DNA of 64,000 bases from Rhodococcus oxybenzonivorans (GTDB taxonomy: Bacteria; Actinomycetota; Actinomycetes; Mycobacteriales; Mycobacteriaceae): NCBI RefSeq assembly GCF_003130705.1, contig NZ_CP021354.1, positions 3,472,001-3,536,000 of the forward strand, read 5' to 3'. Made by a program: the position numbers and the translations under genes. The notes under the pieces are model-generated. The model worked only from the letters and a program-made list of their open reading frames with translations. It had not been told where the DNA came from and did no database searches. This document shows, in pieces, positions 37,536 to 46,742 of this stretch (position 1 is its first letter; each line of letters begins with the position of its first letter).

Positions 37536-39017
37536 ATGAGTGCGCAGACTGAACTGTGGCAGGGGCAGTACGACAAACTGTTCATCGGCGGACTGTGGGT
37601 GCAGCCGGCATCCGAACGCACCTTCGAGGTGATTTCCCCCGCCACCGAACAGCTCGTCGCGCGGATCCCGGAGTGCGTCGAGGCCGACATCGATGCTGCC
37701 GTCACCGCAGCCCGCAAGGCGTTCGACAAGGGCCCCTGGCCTCGGATGTCGCTGGACGAGCGCATCGGGGTTCTGCGGAAGCTCAGCGCGGAACTCGCAG
37801 CGCGTGAGGGCGAGGCGGCCGCGCTCGTCAGCGCGGAGATGGGGTGCCCGATCACCCTGTCCACGAAGATGCAGTCCATCGGCCCCCGCATGCTTCTCGA
37901 CGCCTTCCTGGACATCGCGCCCACCTACCCGTGGAGCGACACCCGCACGTCCGCATCCGGCAACGCGCTGGTGACCCGCGAGCCGGTCGGCGTCGTCGCC
38001 GCCGTCGTACCGTGGAACGCTCCCCTGCTCATTACCATGATCAAGCTCGCCCCGGCGCTGCTCGCCGGCTGCACCATGGTCGTCAAGCCCTCCCCCGAGA
38101 CACCCCTCGACGCGTATCTACTCGGTGACATGCTCGACAAGATCGGTCTGCCCGAGGGTGTCGTGAACATCGTCCCTGCCCAGCGCGAGGTCAGCGAGTA
38201 CCTGGTGCGCCACCCCGGCATCGACAAGGTGTCATTCACCGGGTCCACGGCTGCGGGCCGTCGCATCGCCTCGCTCTGCGGCCAGGACCTGCGCCGCGTG
38301 ACCCTCGAGCTGGGCGGCAAGTCCGCCGCCATCCTGCTCGACGACGCCGACCTCGACGCCGCCGTCGCCGCGATCCGCGCCGTGTCACTGCGCAACAGCG
38401 GCCAGGTGTGCAGCAACAAGACCCGCATCGTGGTGGCACGCTCGCGGCGCGATGAGCTCCACGACCGTCTGCTGGACCTGATCGGCTCGATGCCGGTCGG
38501 CGACCCGTTCGACCCGGCCACCGAGATTGGACCGATGGTCAGCGACCGTCACCGCAGCCGGGTCGAGGGCTATATCGCCGATGCGAAGACGTCCGGCGCC
38601 TCCCTGCTGGTGGGCGGCGGCCGCCCCGAAGGCCTCGACCGCGGCTGGTACGTCGAGCCCACGATCTTCGCCGATGTCGATCCCTTCGCGAAGATCGCGC
38701 AGGAGGAGATCTTCGGCCCGGTTCTCACCGTGCACACGTTCGACACCGAGGCCGAGGCCATCGAGATCGCCAACAACTCGGAGTACGGCCTCAACGGCTC
38801 GGTGTTCGCCGCCGATCCCGAGCACGCACTGTCGGTGGCCCGCTACATCCGCACCGGCACAGTCGAGGTCAACGGCAGCCCGGTGGGCTTCACCGCCCCG
38901 ATCGGTGGTTTCAAGAACAGCGGCATCGGCCGCGAGGCCGGCCTCGAGGGCTTCGACGCCTACGTCGAACTCAAGTCATACGGCATCTCGGCCGGGCTGC
39001 TCGGTTCGCTTTCCTGA
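37536..39017 (+). CDS. NAD(P)-dependent aldehyde dehydrogenase
   Basis: A 493-aa ALDH with VPWNAP, FTGSTAAGRR, LELGGKS and catalytic C292 in NSGQVCSN. ATG 37536 follows AAGGAG; an ATG at 37506 in frame has no such site. First gene of an operon with MmgE/PrpD and an alpha/beta hydrolase, divergent from the CoA-transferase/CitE operon; a shared operator lies between. Substrate not evident. Confidence 0.92.
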   Translation: MSAQTELWQGQYDKLFIGGLWVQPASERTFEVISPATEQLVARIPECVEADIDAAVTAARKAFDKGPWPRMSLDERIGVLRKLSAELAAREGEAAALVSAEMGCPITLSTKMQSIGPRMLLDAFLDIAPTYPWSDTRTSASGNALVTREPVGVVAAVVPWNAPLLITMIKLAPALLAGCTMVVKPSPETPLDAYLLGDMLDKIGLPEGVVNIVPAQREVSEYLVRHPGIDKVSFTGSTAAGRRIASLCGQDLRRVTLELGGKSAAILLDDADLDAAVAAIRAVSLRNSGQVCSNKTRIVVARSRRDELHDRLLDLIGSMPVGDPFDPATEIGPMVSDRHRSRVEGYIADAKTSGASLLVGGGRPEGLDRGWYVEPTIFADVDPFAKIAQEEIFGPVLTVHTFDTEAEAIEIANNSEYGLNGSVFAADPEHALSVARYIRTGTVEVNGSPVGFTAPIGGFKNSGIGREAGLEGFDAYVELKSYGISAGLLGSLS

Positions 39018-39042
39018 CCCCAACTCTGCAAAGGACGCACAC

Positions 39043-40437
39043 ATGGGCACCCTCCCACCCGTCGAAGAAGCCGTCGCCCGGCTCGTCACCGACCTGACCT
39101 TCGACACCATCCCCGCCGACGCACTCGCCGGCGCACGCCGCCTCATGCAGGACCAGCTCGCCCTTCAGGTCGCCAGCGCCTCACTGCCCTGGAGTCGGGC
39201 GGTGCTGGAGTTGACGCGCGCTGGTCACGCCCCCGGCAAGGCCCATGTCGCCGCCAGCGGCGACCAGATGAGCGCCGCCGACGCCGCCTTCGTCAACGCC
39301 ACCTACGGCCACGGCTTCGAATACGACGACGCCCACCGGGCAAGCTCGTCACACCCTGGCAGCTGCGTCATCTCCGCCGCACTCGCCGTCGGCGAAGAAC
39401 TCGGCGCCACCATGCGCGAGGTCATCACCGGCATCGTCGCCGGCTATGAGGTGTACACCCGTGTCGGCAACCTTGCCGCACCCGAACTCCTCGAACGCGG
39501 CTTCCACCCCCACGGGCTGCTGTCGAACTTCGGCGCGGCGGCCGTCGTCGCCAAGATGCGCGGCTTCGACGCCGAGACCACCGTCCACGCCCTGGCCATC
39601 GCGCTCAGCCACGCCTCCGGCACCACCGAGTACACCTCCTCCGGCGGCTCGATCAAACGCGTCCACTCCGGCATCGGCACCCGCAACGGCATCCGCGCAG
39701 CCGAGATGGCCGCCGCAGGCATCACCGGTCCGACGACCTTCCTCACCGGCGGCAAGGGCTTCTACCGCACCTTCGTCGGCCGCCCCGTCGCCGACGACGC
39801 CGCCACCACGTTCGGCCTCGACAAGACCTTCGAGATCACCCGAATCTGGATCAAACCGTACTGCTGCTGCGGCATCAATCACGCCTACATCGACGGCGCC
39901 CGCCACCTCGCTGCCCGCGTCGCCGACATCGACTCGGTACTCCTCGGCATCCAGACCGGCGGCGACGTGATCATCGGCAACAAGAACGCCAACGCCTACG
40001 CGCCCAAGATTCTCGAGCATCTGCAATACAGCCTGCCTTTCCAATTCGCCCTCTCCACACTCGGCAAGGGCAACGGCTTCTCCACCCACCACGCCTACCT
40101 GGACGGGCGACTCGACATCGGCGTCGGCAGCGATGTCGCCGCCCTGGCGCAGAAGGTCAAGATCGAGGTCACACCCGAACTCGACACCGCCTACCCCGGC
40201 CGGTGGGTCGGCGACATCACCGTCACCTACACCGACGGCACCACCGAAAACCTGTTCATCGACAACCCCACCGGCACCGCCGAGAACCCGATGTCCCAAG
40301 ACGACCTCGACGCGAAGTTCCGCGACGTCATCTCTGGGTCACTCGGCACCGAACGCGGCGACACCCTGCTCCGCGCCATCCAGAGCGGCGATCCCGACCA
40401 GCCCGCCTCCGACTTCGCAGCCCTGCTGAAGGTCTGA
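39043..40437 (+). CDS. MmgE/PrpD-family protein
   Basis: A 464-aa cytoplasmic protein of the family that holds 2-methylcitrate dehydratase (PrpD), MmgE and cis-aconitate decarboxylase. FEYDDAHRASSSHPGSCVI, GYEVYTRVG and GGSIKRVHSGIGTRNGI are typical segments. AAGGACGC precedes the ATG. The length is normal. No methylcitrate synthase or lyase is adjacent, so a propionate-cycle role is doubtful; it more likely dehydrates or decarboxylates a tricarboxylate or branched hydroxy-acid in the local pathway. Catalytic residues were not assigned. Confidence 0.85.
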   Translation: MGTLPPVEEAVARLVTDLTFDTIPADALAGARRLMQDQLALQVASASLPWSRAVLELTRAGHAPGKAHVAASGDQMSAADAAFVNATYGHGFEYDDAHRASSSHPGSCVISAALAVGEELGATMREVITGIVAGYEVYTRVGNLAAPELLERGFHPHGLLSNFGAAAVVAKMRGFDAETTVHALAIALSHASGTTEYTSSGGSIKRVHSGIGTRNGIRAAEMAAAGITGPTTFLTGGKGFYRTFVGRPVADDAATTFGLDKTFEITRIWIKPYCCCGINHAYIDGARHLAARVADIDSVLLGIQTGGDVIIGNKNANAYAPKILEHLQYSLPFQFALSTLGKGNGFSTHHAYLDGRLDIGVGSDVAALAQKVKIEVTPELDTAYPGRWVGDITVTYTDGTTENLFIDNPTGTAENPMSQDDLDAKFRDVISGSLGTERGDTLLRAIQSGDPDQPASDFAALLKV

Positions 40438-40491
40438 TTCCTCCAGCCGCCAGCGCCAACCGGGCGCGGCCGACGACGAGAAAGAGAGCTG

Positions 40492-41367
40492 ATGCGCGCC
40501 CAGACCACAGCCCGGCCGATCCCCGTCGAGTTCACTGGATCCGGTGGGGTCCGCCTTGTCGGTGATCGGTGGGAGACCGACGATCGGCTGACCGATTCGA
40601 CAGGGGGAACGGTCCTTCTCCTCCACGGCGGCGGCCAGACCAGGCACTCATGGGATCGCACGGCGGCGCGGTTGGCCGAGCACGGCTGGTGCGCACTCAC
40701 TCTCGATTCGCGCGGGCACGGCGACAGCGAGTGGGCCGCCGAGTACTCGGCCGAGCTTTTCGCGGCCGACCTCGAGGCGGTACTCGCCGAACTCGGCGGC
40801 CGTGTCGTCGTCGTGGGCGCCTCGCTGGGTGGCAGAACGGGTATCGTCGTCGCGGGCGAACGCGCACGTTCCCTCGCCGGGTTGGTGCTGGTCGACATCA
40901 CGCATCGGATCGACCGCACCGGCCAGCGGAGAGTCCGCGACTTCCTGGGCGCGGCGCCCAACGGGTTCGCCTCGCTCGACGATGCGTCCGCGGCCATCGA
41001 CGCCTTTCGCGGTACGCCCTCCCGCCGTCGCCGCAGCGACGGGTTACGAAAGAATCTGCGTCTCAGGGAAGACGGTCGCTGGTACTGGCACTGGGATCCG
41101 GCGTTCGTCGGCTACGCGGACAATCGCGGCAATTCCGACGAACGGCAACTTGCCGACCTGGCCACTCGAATCACGGTTCCCACCCTGATAGTTCACGGGA
41201 CGCGATCGGAGATCGTCTCGCGGGCGGCGGTCGACGAGATGCTCGCCCTGGTGCCGAACTCCGAGGCCGTCGAGGTGGACGCGGGGCACATGATCACCGG
41301 CGACGACAACGAGGCGTTCGCCCTGCACCTCGAAAGTTTCCTCGAACGGGCGCTCCCGCCGCGCTGA
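40492..41367 (+). CDS. Alpha/beta hydrolase
   Basis: A 291-aa hydrolase. The nucleophile elbow GASLGG (serine about 113), LLLHGGGQTRHSWD for the oxyanion hole, an acid after VPTLIVHGTRSEIV and the histidine in DAGHMI are present. GAGAAAGAGAG precedes the ATG. It is the third gene of the aldehyde dehydrogenase / MmgE-PrpD operon, 54 bp downstream, and is followed by a hairpin terminator. It may cleave an ester, lactone or C-C bond; the sequence does not decide. Confidence 0.85.
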   Translation: MRAQTTARPIPVEFTGSGGVRLVGDRWETDDRLTDSTGGTVLLLHGGGQTRHSWDRTAARLAEHGWCALTLDSRGHGDSEWAAEYSAELFAADLEAVLAELGGRVVVVGASLGGRTGIVVAGERARSLAGLVLVDITHRIDRTGQRRVRDFLGAAPNGFASLDDASAAIDAFRGTPSRRRRSDGLRKNLRLREDGRWYWHWDPAFVGYADNRGNSDERQLADLATRITVPTLIVHGTRSEIVSRAAVDEMLALVPNSEAVEVDAGHMITGDDNEAFALHLESFLERALPPR

Positions 41368-41378
41368 GGCCGCAGACC

Positions 41379-41410
41379 CCGGCCCATCGCCGCAGTCGAC
41401 GATGGGCCGG
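41379..41410 (+). terminator. Hairpin terminator after the hydrolase gene
   Basis: A perfect 11-bp stem (41379-41389 and 41400-41410) with a 10-nt loop, 11 bp after the stop codon. Confidence 0.65.
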
Positions 41411-41483
41411 ATGTCACTCCGTACCCGCGACCATCACGGCGACCATCGTCACTGGCTTGGCTGTGCGGTTGCTTTCGTTGTCG

Positions 41484-41711
41484 TGGTGGAAATGTCGCCA
41501 GGCGGACGACGAGCCCACTGGCCGGCGGCGCGAGTTCGACCTCGGATTCGAGGGTATCGTCGTCGGTGAAGACGGCCGGGAGCGCATCGACCCTCCACAC
41601 GTCGTTCACGGAGAAGGCAGGCAGTGCAACCCGAGTGCCAGTGGTCTCGTCCACGACGATCATCGACTTGCCGTCGGCATCGACACCGGCGATCACGCGC
41701 CGGGTGGCATG
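41484..41711 (-). pseudogene. Truncated cupin-like protein, N-terminal fragment
   Basis: The minus-strand frame reads RRVIAGVDADGKSMIVVDE, LPAFSVNDVWRVDALP and ELAPPASGLVVRLATFPP. This matches the first third of a small cupin family whose members start RRVxTGxDxxGKS and reach FPP before the barrel. After FPP the frame becomes arginine/glutamine-rich nonsense and the metal-binding cupin barrel is absent. There is no clear ATG; a GTG at 41696 would serve. An operator-like palindrome lies just upstream, so the promoter side is preserved while the gene is broken. Confidence 0.55.
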
Positions 41712-41721
41712 TATGCAGCGG

Positions 41722-41743
41722 ACTGTGCAGATTATTGGACACT
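41722..41743. promoter_or_regulatory. Imperfect copy of the TGTCCA..TGGACA operator
   Basis: This 22-bp segment matches the perfect palindrome at 48184-48205 in 17 of 22 positions, keeping the half TTGGACACT. It stands between the cupin fragment (minus) and the secreted beta-propeller gene (plus). Confidence 0.45.
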
Positions 41744-41812
41744 TTCACCCCGGCTTCCCGGCCTACGTTCAGCGTGGCGAACCCGCCGAATCGAGGAACC
41801 ACGGAGGTTGCA

Positions 41813-42997
41813 TTGACGACTCGGAATCCATCGGCGCCCGAACGAAAGTGGTCGACCCGGAGGGTGCTGCGAGCGCGAGTACGTAGGACCATCATGGCGA
41901 TCGGCGTTGCCGCAGGCGTATCCGTCGGTACCGTCATCTCTCCCTATGCAGGCGCAGCTCTGGCTGATGATGCGGCGGGCCCGAGCTACCTTCTGGTCGG
42001 AGGCACAGGCTCGTCGAACATCGGGGTGTTGCGCGAATCCGGCGGTCGGCTGATTCCCGTGGGGCAACCCGTGCCCACCGATACCGGCACGCTGTCGATC
42101 ACGGTCACGCCGAATGGCCGATTCGCCTATGTCGCGCATACCGTTTCGGGAACGCTTCAGGGATTCCGCGTCGGCGACGACGGCACACTCGAGCGCCTCG
42201 AGGGCGCCCACCTCGCCCCCGGCCGGCCGATCGTGGGTGCGGTCGTCAGCCCGGACGGGAAGTGGCTCTTCGCCACCGTCGGCTCGGTGACCAACGACGT
42301 GCAGACGTATGCCATCGCACCGTCCGGCGCTCTGACACACGTCGATTCGGTGACGATCCCCGGTGCGACGAGCGGCCTGTCCATTCCGGTGGTGTCGCCG
42401 GACGGCCGATTCCTGTTCGCGCCGAGCTTCATCGGAGCGACGATGGACTCCTACGCGATCGGATTCGACGGCAGGTTGACGCCGACCGGGTCGCAGGTGC
42501 CGACCGGTGATCGTCCGGCGCTGCCGTCGGTCACGCCCAACGGCAAGTTCCTGTACATCACCAACGAGGGAACCGATGACGTCTCCGGCTACCGCATCGC
42601 GCCCGACGGTGCACTGAACCCGATCGGACGCTTCCCGACGAAGGCGATTCCTCACGGTATGGCCATCACACCGGACGGCAGGTATCTCTACCTTCCCCAG
42701 ACCGGCGGTCAGAGCGTGAACGGATTCGAGATTCGAGACGACGGAGCCCTGGTTCCGGTGCCCGGCGCCGAGGCACCCAGCGCACCGGGACACCTCCCCG
42801 GCCGCGTCGTGCTGAGTCCGGATGCTCAGCGGCTCTATGTCATCGACACGCTGACGACGACCGGCACCGCAAAGGTGTTCACCTACCGGGTGAAGCCGAA
42901 TGGAGGACTCGAGGCCACCGCCGAACTACCGGTGGATACGGGTGTGACGTTCTCCGACGGCGCCACCGGAGTGTTCGCTTCTCTCGGTCCTGCGTGA
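41813..42997 (+). CDS. Exported seven-bladed beta-propeller protein, lactonase-like
   Basis: A 394-aa protein. The TTG start at 41813 is chosen because GGAGG lies five bases upstream and because it yields a complete signal sequence: a basic region with RRT, a hydrophobic stretch (IMAIGVAAGVSVGTVI) and an ALADD cleavage-like site. The mature part has repeated VTPNGRFAYV, VSPDGKWLF, VSPDGRFLF, VTPNGKFLY and ITPDGRYLY blades, as in 6-phosphogluconolactonase/YVTN propellers. Probably secreted or periplasm-side; the twin-arginine pattern is imperfect. Enzymatic activity is uncertain. It may be controlled by the operator at 41722. Confidence 0.8.
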   Translation: MTTRNPSAPERKWSTRRVLRARVRRTIMAIGVAAGVSVGTVISPYAGAALADDAAGPSYLLVGGTGSSNIGVLRESGGRLIPVGQPVPTDTGTLSITVTPNGRFAYVAHTVSGTLQGFRVGDDGTLERLEGAHLAPGRPIVGAVVSPDGKWLFATVGSVTNDVQTYAIAPSGALTHVDSVTIPGATSGLSIPVVSPDGRFLFAPSFIGATMDSYAIGFDGRLTPTGSQVPTGDRPALPSVTPNGKFLYITNEGTDDVSGYRIAPDGALNPIGRFPTKAIPHGMAITPDGRYLYLPQTGGQSVNGFEIRDDGALVPVPGAEAPSAPGHLPGRVVLSPDAQRLYVIDTLTTTGTAKVFTYRVKPNGGLEATAELPVDTGVTFSDGATGVFASLGPA

Positions 42998-43047
42998 ACC
43001 ACCCACCCATCCCGCCCTACTGAATGAATTCTGGAAAGGACATCGAC

Positions 43048-43962
43048 ATGGGACTACTGGACGGCAAGGTCGTCTTCATCACGGGCGCCGCTCGAGGGCA
43101 GGGTCGAGCGCACGCGGTGACCGCAGCAAAGGAAGGAGCCGATGTCATCGTCACCGACATCTGCTCACCCGTCGACGGGATTCGATACGCGCTGGCGAGT
43201 AAGGAAGACCTCGACAAGACACAGGCTCTCGTCGAGAAGGAAGGCCGACGGGCTGTCACTGCCGTCGCCGACGTTCGTGATCAGGCATCGCTCGACGCGG
43301 CGGTCGCTCTCGGGCTCGACGCATTCGGCCGGCTCGACGCGGTCATCGCCAATGCCGGACTGTGGGATCTGGGGCCCAAGTCCTGGGAGATCACCGAACA
43401 GATGTGGACGACGGTCACCGATGTGGTGCTCGGCGGTACCTTCCGGACGATCAAGGCCACCGCCCCACATCTCGTCGAGCAGCGTGGCGGTGCCATCGTA
43501 TGTATTGCGTCGGTAGGTGGGCTGGAGGCAACGGCCGGATACACCCACTACATCACGGCCAAGCACGGCGTTCTCGGCCTGATGAAGAACACTGCGCTGG
43601 AGATCGCGGAGTACAACGTGCGGTGCAACGCGGTCTGCCCCGGCGCGGTGGACGCGAAGATTTGGGACAATCCGATGGGCCACCAACTGTTCGTCGCACC
43701 CGGCGAGACGGCCAACCGCGATGTGGCGATAGCCGCCACGTACGGTTATGCGCCGCTGGCCGGCCGGCCCGCGCTCCCGCCGAACGCCACCAGCAATGCC
43801 GCATGCTGGCTGCTGTCCGACTACGCCGAGCACATCACCGGAGTCGCCCTACCTGTCGACGCCGGTCATCTCTTGCTGCCCGGCGTGAACTTCGCACCGC
43901 AAACCGAGGGCCCGGAAGCCGATCGCTACCGTCCACCGGCCCAGTCGCCCGACGATCTGTGA
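43048..43962 (+). CDS. Mycofactocin-type SDR oxidoreductase
   Basis: A 304-aa SDR. TGAARGQGRAHAV in place of the usual TGxxxGIG and a long insert after VTDIC mark the mycofactocin-coupled subfamily, which keeps its NAD tightly bound and hands electrons to mycofactocin. NAGLW and the catalytic YITAK follow. GGAAAGGA stands seven bases before ATG 43048. It should oxidise an alcohol or carveol-like hydroxyl. The biosynthetic mft genes are not in this window. A good hairpin follows. Confidence 0.87.
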   Translation: MGLLDGKVVFITGAARGQGRAHAVTAAKEGADVIVTDICSPVDGIRYALASKEDLDKTQALVEKEGRRAVTAVADVRDQASLDAAVALGLDAFGRLDAVIANAGLWDLGPKSWEITEQMWTTVTDVVLGGTFRTIKATAPHLVEQRGGAIVCIASVGGLEATAGYTHYITAKHGVLGLMKNTALEIAEYNVRCNAVCPGAVDAKIWDNPMGHQLFVAPGETANRDVAIAATYGYAPLAGRPALPPNATSNAACWLLSDYAEHITGVALPVDAGHLLLPGVNFAPQTEGPEADRYRPPAQSPDDL

Positions 43963-43972
43963 CGGCCTGACG

Positions 43973-44011
43973 ACACCGGTCCCGACCGCTGCACGCGGTC
44001 GGGGCCGGTGT
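43973..44011 (+). terminator. Hairpin terminator after the SDR gene
   Basis: A 16-bp stem with one G-T type mismatch (43973-43988 and 43996-44011), 7-nt loop, 11 bp after the stop. Confidence 0.7.
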
Positions 44012-44040
44012 CCGTGCGCGACCCTTGCCCGCAGGGTTAC

Positions 44041-44053
44041 ATATATTATATTA
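44041..44053 (+). promoter_or_regulatory. AT-rich element before the second AcoR-type gene
   Basis: ATATATTATATTA resembles the GTAYAT-K-ATGTAC sites but lacks the right half. It may simply be the -10 region of the regulator gene 60 bp downstream. Confidence 0.3.
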
Positions 44054-44114
44054 TTTTCACTCATATGTGGTGCGAGTCCTTTCCGATCGCACCTGGCCAG
44101 AAGGTGGTGTCGGA

Positions 44115-45714
44115 GTGCTCAGTAGTTCAGCGCATTCCACGGTGGACGCTCGGCCGGAAATCACGTCGTCGTGGATGCGTTCGCAGTTGTCGGGTCTCGA
44201 CTGCGATACGACGCCGAAGCTCGACAGGATCGACATCGCCCCGGACGGGTGTCTCCGACGCGCCGCGGCTCCAGTTCTGGATCGCGTCTGCCGCGAGTTC
44301 CAAGGTGCGCCGTTGGTCTTCGTCCTCGCAGACCACGATGCCCGGATCCTAGATATCCGGCACGCCAGTCCAGCCGTCCGCGACGCGGTCGACTGGATGG
44401 GCATCGAGCCTGGAATCCGGCTGGCCGAGGACCAAGTGGGAACCAACGCGGTGGGCACCGGTCCTGGAAGCCCGGCAACCATTACTCGTCCACGGCCCCG
44501 AACACTTCATGTCCGCGTTCCACGAGTTCAGCTGCTTCGGGCAGCCGATCATTCATCCGATCACGCGAAGACTCGAAGGCGTTCTCGACGTCGGAGGCGG
44601 CGCAGGCGAGGATCACCGGTACTTCGCGCCGATCGCCCAGCGGTTGGTCGGGGAGATCCAAGACCGGCTGGCGCTGAGCACCCCTATCGCGCAACGAAAT
44701 CTGCTGGCGGCCTTTCATTCTGCGGCACGGCGGAAGGAACGGCCGGTGATGGTGCTCGGCGAGGGGATGGTGCTCGCGACCCCGGCGGCCCTCGACCTCC
44801 TCGATCCCGCTGACCATGCGGCCGTCCGAGCCAGCGCCGGCACCGCTCGCACAACTGCCGTCACCAATCGACTGACGCTCGAGTCCGGCCGAGAAGTGGA
44901 GTTCACCTGCACTCCGGTCGATGGCGGGAACGGCGTCCTGGTCGATTTCGCCACGACGAGAACGAGCCCGAAGCCGCAACCACGAACACCGATCGAGGAA
45001 TGGCCGCTTCTCGTCGTCGGAGAAACCGGCACCGGCCGGACGACCGAAGCAGTGCGGGTGGCCGGACCGGGCGGGGCGATCGTCGACGCCGCTGACGTGG
45101 TGCACAGGGGTGAGCAGGCCTGGGCCGTCGGACTCGACCGGCAGCTCGAGCAGGATGGTGCCGTCGTGATCATCGAGAACGTCCACTTCCTCACCGACTC
45201 GATGGCCACACTGGTTGCCCGCCTCATCCGGGGCACGCGGCGACACGTCGTCCTGACCTCGACGAGTGCGAATAACGACGCGGGGATCCACCCCTCCCTG
45301 GTTGGGCTCTGCGCCGCACGACGTGAACTCGCTCCGCTCCGTCGGCGCCGCCACGAGATCCCCGGGCTGGCGCGGCGGATGCTGGCGAAGGAAGCCGTGA
45401 CGTCCGACCTGCGCCTCACCTCGGCGACACTGCAGGTCCTGGCAGCACATCCATGGCCGGGCAACCTCGCGGAACTCCGGCGGGTGATTCACGCCCTGGC
45501 CCGGACCCGCTCGGCCGGAGACATCATTCCGACCGACCTTCCCGCACCGTACCGGGAAGTCGGCACACCCCTGTCACCCATTCGACATGCCGAACGGGAA
45601 GTGATCGTCGCGGCGATCGAAGCGGCAGGCGGCAACAAGCTCAAGGCCGCTCAGTCACTCGGGGTGAGCCGGTCGACTCTCTACAACCGGCTCCGGGTTC
45701 TCAAGATCGCCTGA
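44115..45714 (+). pseudogene. AcoR-type GAF/AAA+/Fis regulator, frameshifted
   Basis: A second regulator of the AcoR layout. The first frame from GTG 44115 (AAGGTGG seven bases upstream) gives the sensor part up to EDQVGTNAVGT. One extra G near 44460 then shifts the frame; deleting it continues VLEARQPLLVHGPEHF and the rest to 45714, about 532 aa in all. The AAA+ part has Walker A-like GETGTGRT and IIENVHFL but no GAFTGA. A Fis-type helix-turn-helix (NKLKAAQSLGVSRSTLYNRL) ends the protein. No TGTCTC palindrome was found here, so it is unlikely to share the first activator's operator. Real pseudogene or sequence error. Confidence 0.8.
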
Positions 45715-45725
45715 CCGCTCCTGTC

Positions 45726-46589
45726 CTACATCCGGCCCAGCTGTGCCAGTCGCTCCTGGGTCGGCGAACCGTCCTCGGCGGAGTTGAGCACCAACTGCTG
45801 CTCGGGCGCGCCCGAGTAGCGGAAGATTTCCCAGTCAAGGGTCAGTTCACCGACGACCGGGTGATTGAGCACCTTGACGCCGAAGTCCTGGCGCGCCACG
45901 TTTCTCGCCGCCCACCATTGTCCGAACTGACGATCGGCGATCGTGAGTTCACCGACGAGCGCGGACAGGGCCGGATCGGCGGGATTGATGGCAGCCTCGC
46001 GGCGCAGGATCGCCACACACGACCGCGCGACCGCCGTCCAATCGGCAAACAGCTCCCGCATCCGAGCGTCGGTGAAGATGAGCCGCACATAGTTCAGTTC
46101 GTGCGGAGCCATCGCATCGAAATCGGCATACACCTTGGTGGCCAATGGGTTCCACGCCAGAATGTCGGTCCGTGGCCCCAGGACGATGGCGGGGGTGTCG
46201 GTGAGCTGGTCCAGTAGCCGTCGCACCTGCGGGCGTACCCGGCTGCCGCCGGTGCGCGACTGCGCCGCCGGACGGGGCGTGGACCGGTGGGTGGCGTGAT
46301 CGGCCAGGCTGTCGAGGTACTCGGATTGATCCGAGTCGAGTTGCAGCGCTCGCACCAAGGCGGCGAGCACCTGCTCGGACGGGGCGAGCCGCCCCTGCTC
46401 GATCCGGGTGTAGTAGTCGGTGCTGATCGCGGCGAGCTGCGCCACCTCCTCGCGCCGCAGCCCGCTCACCCGGCGGCGCTGGTCGAGGTCGGGTAGGCCG
46501 ACGTCGGACGGCGACAGCTCGCTGCGGCGGGTTTTGAGGAACGCGCCGAGCTCACGTAGATGTGGTGCCTGGTGTACCGGACTGGGCAT
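45726..46589 (-). CDS. XRE-type regulator with MmyB-like ligand domain
   Basis: A 287-aa regulator. The N-terminal helix-turn-helix (RRVSGLRREEVAQLAAISTDYYTRIEQGR) is followed by a C-terminal domain beginning DTPAIVLGPRTDILAWNPLA, the MmyB-like ligand-binding fold common in actinobacteria. ATG 46589 is chosen; the frame runs far upstream through the divergent gene and is meaningless there. A 13-bp inverted repeat lies between this gene and the divergent hydrolase, so it most likely represses both. Ligands of such proteins are often fatty acids; none is shown here. Confidence 0.9.
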   Translation of the reverse strand: MPSPVHQAPHLRELGAFLKTRRSELSPSDVGLPDLDQRRRVSGLRREEVAQLAAISTDYYTRIEQGRLAPSEQVLAALVRALQLDSDQSEYLDSLADHATHRSTPRPAAQSRTGGSRVRPQVRRLLDQLTDTPAIVLGPRTDILAWNPLATKVYADFDAMAPHELNYVRLIFTDARMRELFADWTAVARSCVAILRREAAINPADPALSALVGELTIADRQFGQWWAARNVARQDFGVKVLNHPVVGELTLDWEIFRYSGAPEQQLVLNSAEDGSPTQERLAQLGRM

Positions 46590-46616
46590 GAAACCAGGGT
46601 AGGTCCGGGGCGCGGA

Positions 46617-46648
46617 TTTATCCTGGGAAGGATTGTTCCCAGGATAAA
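46617..46648. promoter_or_regulatory. Perfect 13-bp inverted repeat, XRE operator
   Basis: TTTATCCTGGGAA (46617-46629) and its exact inverse (46636-46648) flank a 6-nt centre, 28 bp upstream of the regulator start and 95 bp before the hydrolase. The position in a divergent promoter supports an operator. Confidence 0.7.
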
Positions 46649-46742
46649 TGCCTCCCTTCCCCAGTTTCCCGGGAACTCCGAGACTAGGTGTCGAGCGATC
46701 CGGAAATGCGGATCGGAATTCTCGAAACACCACGGAGGCACC

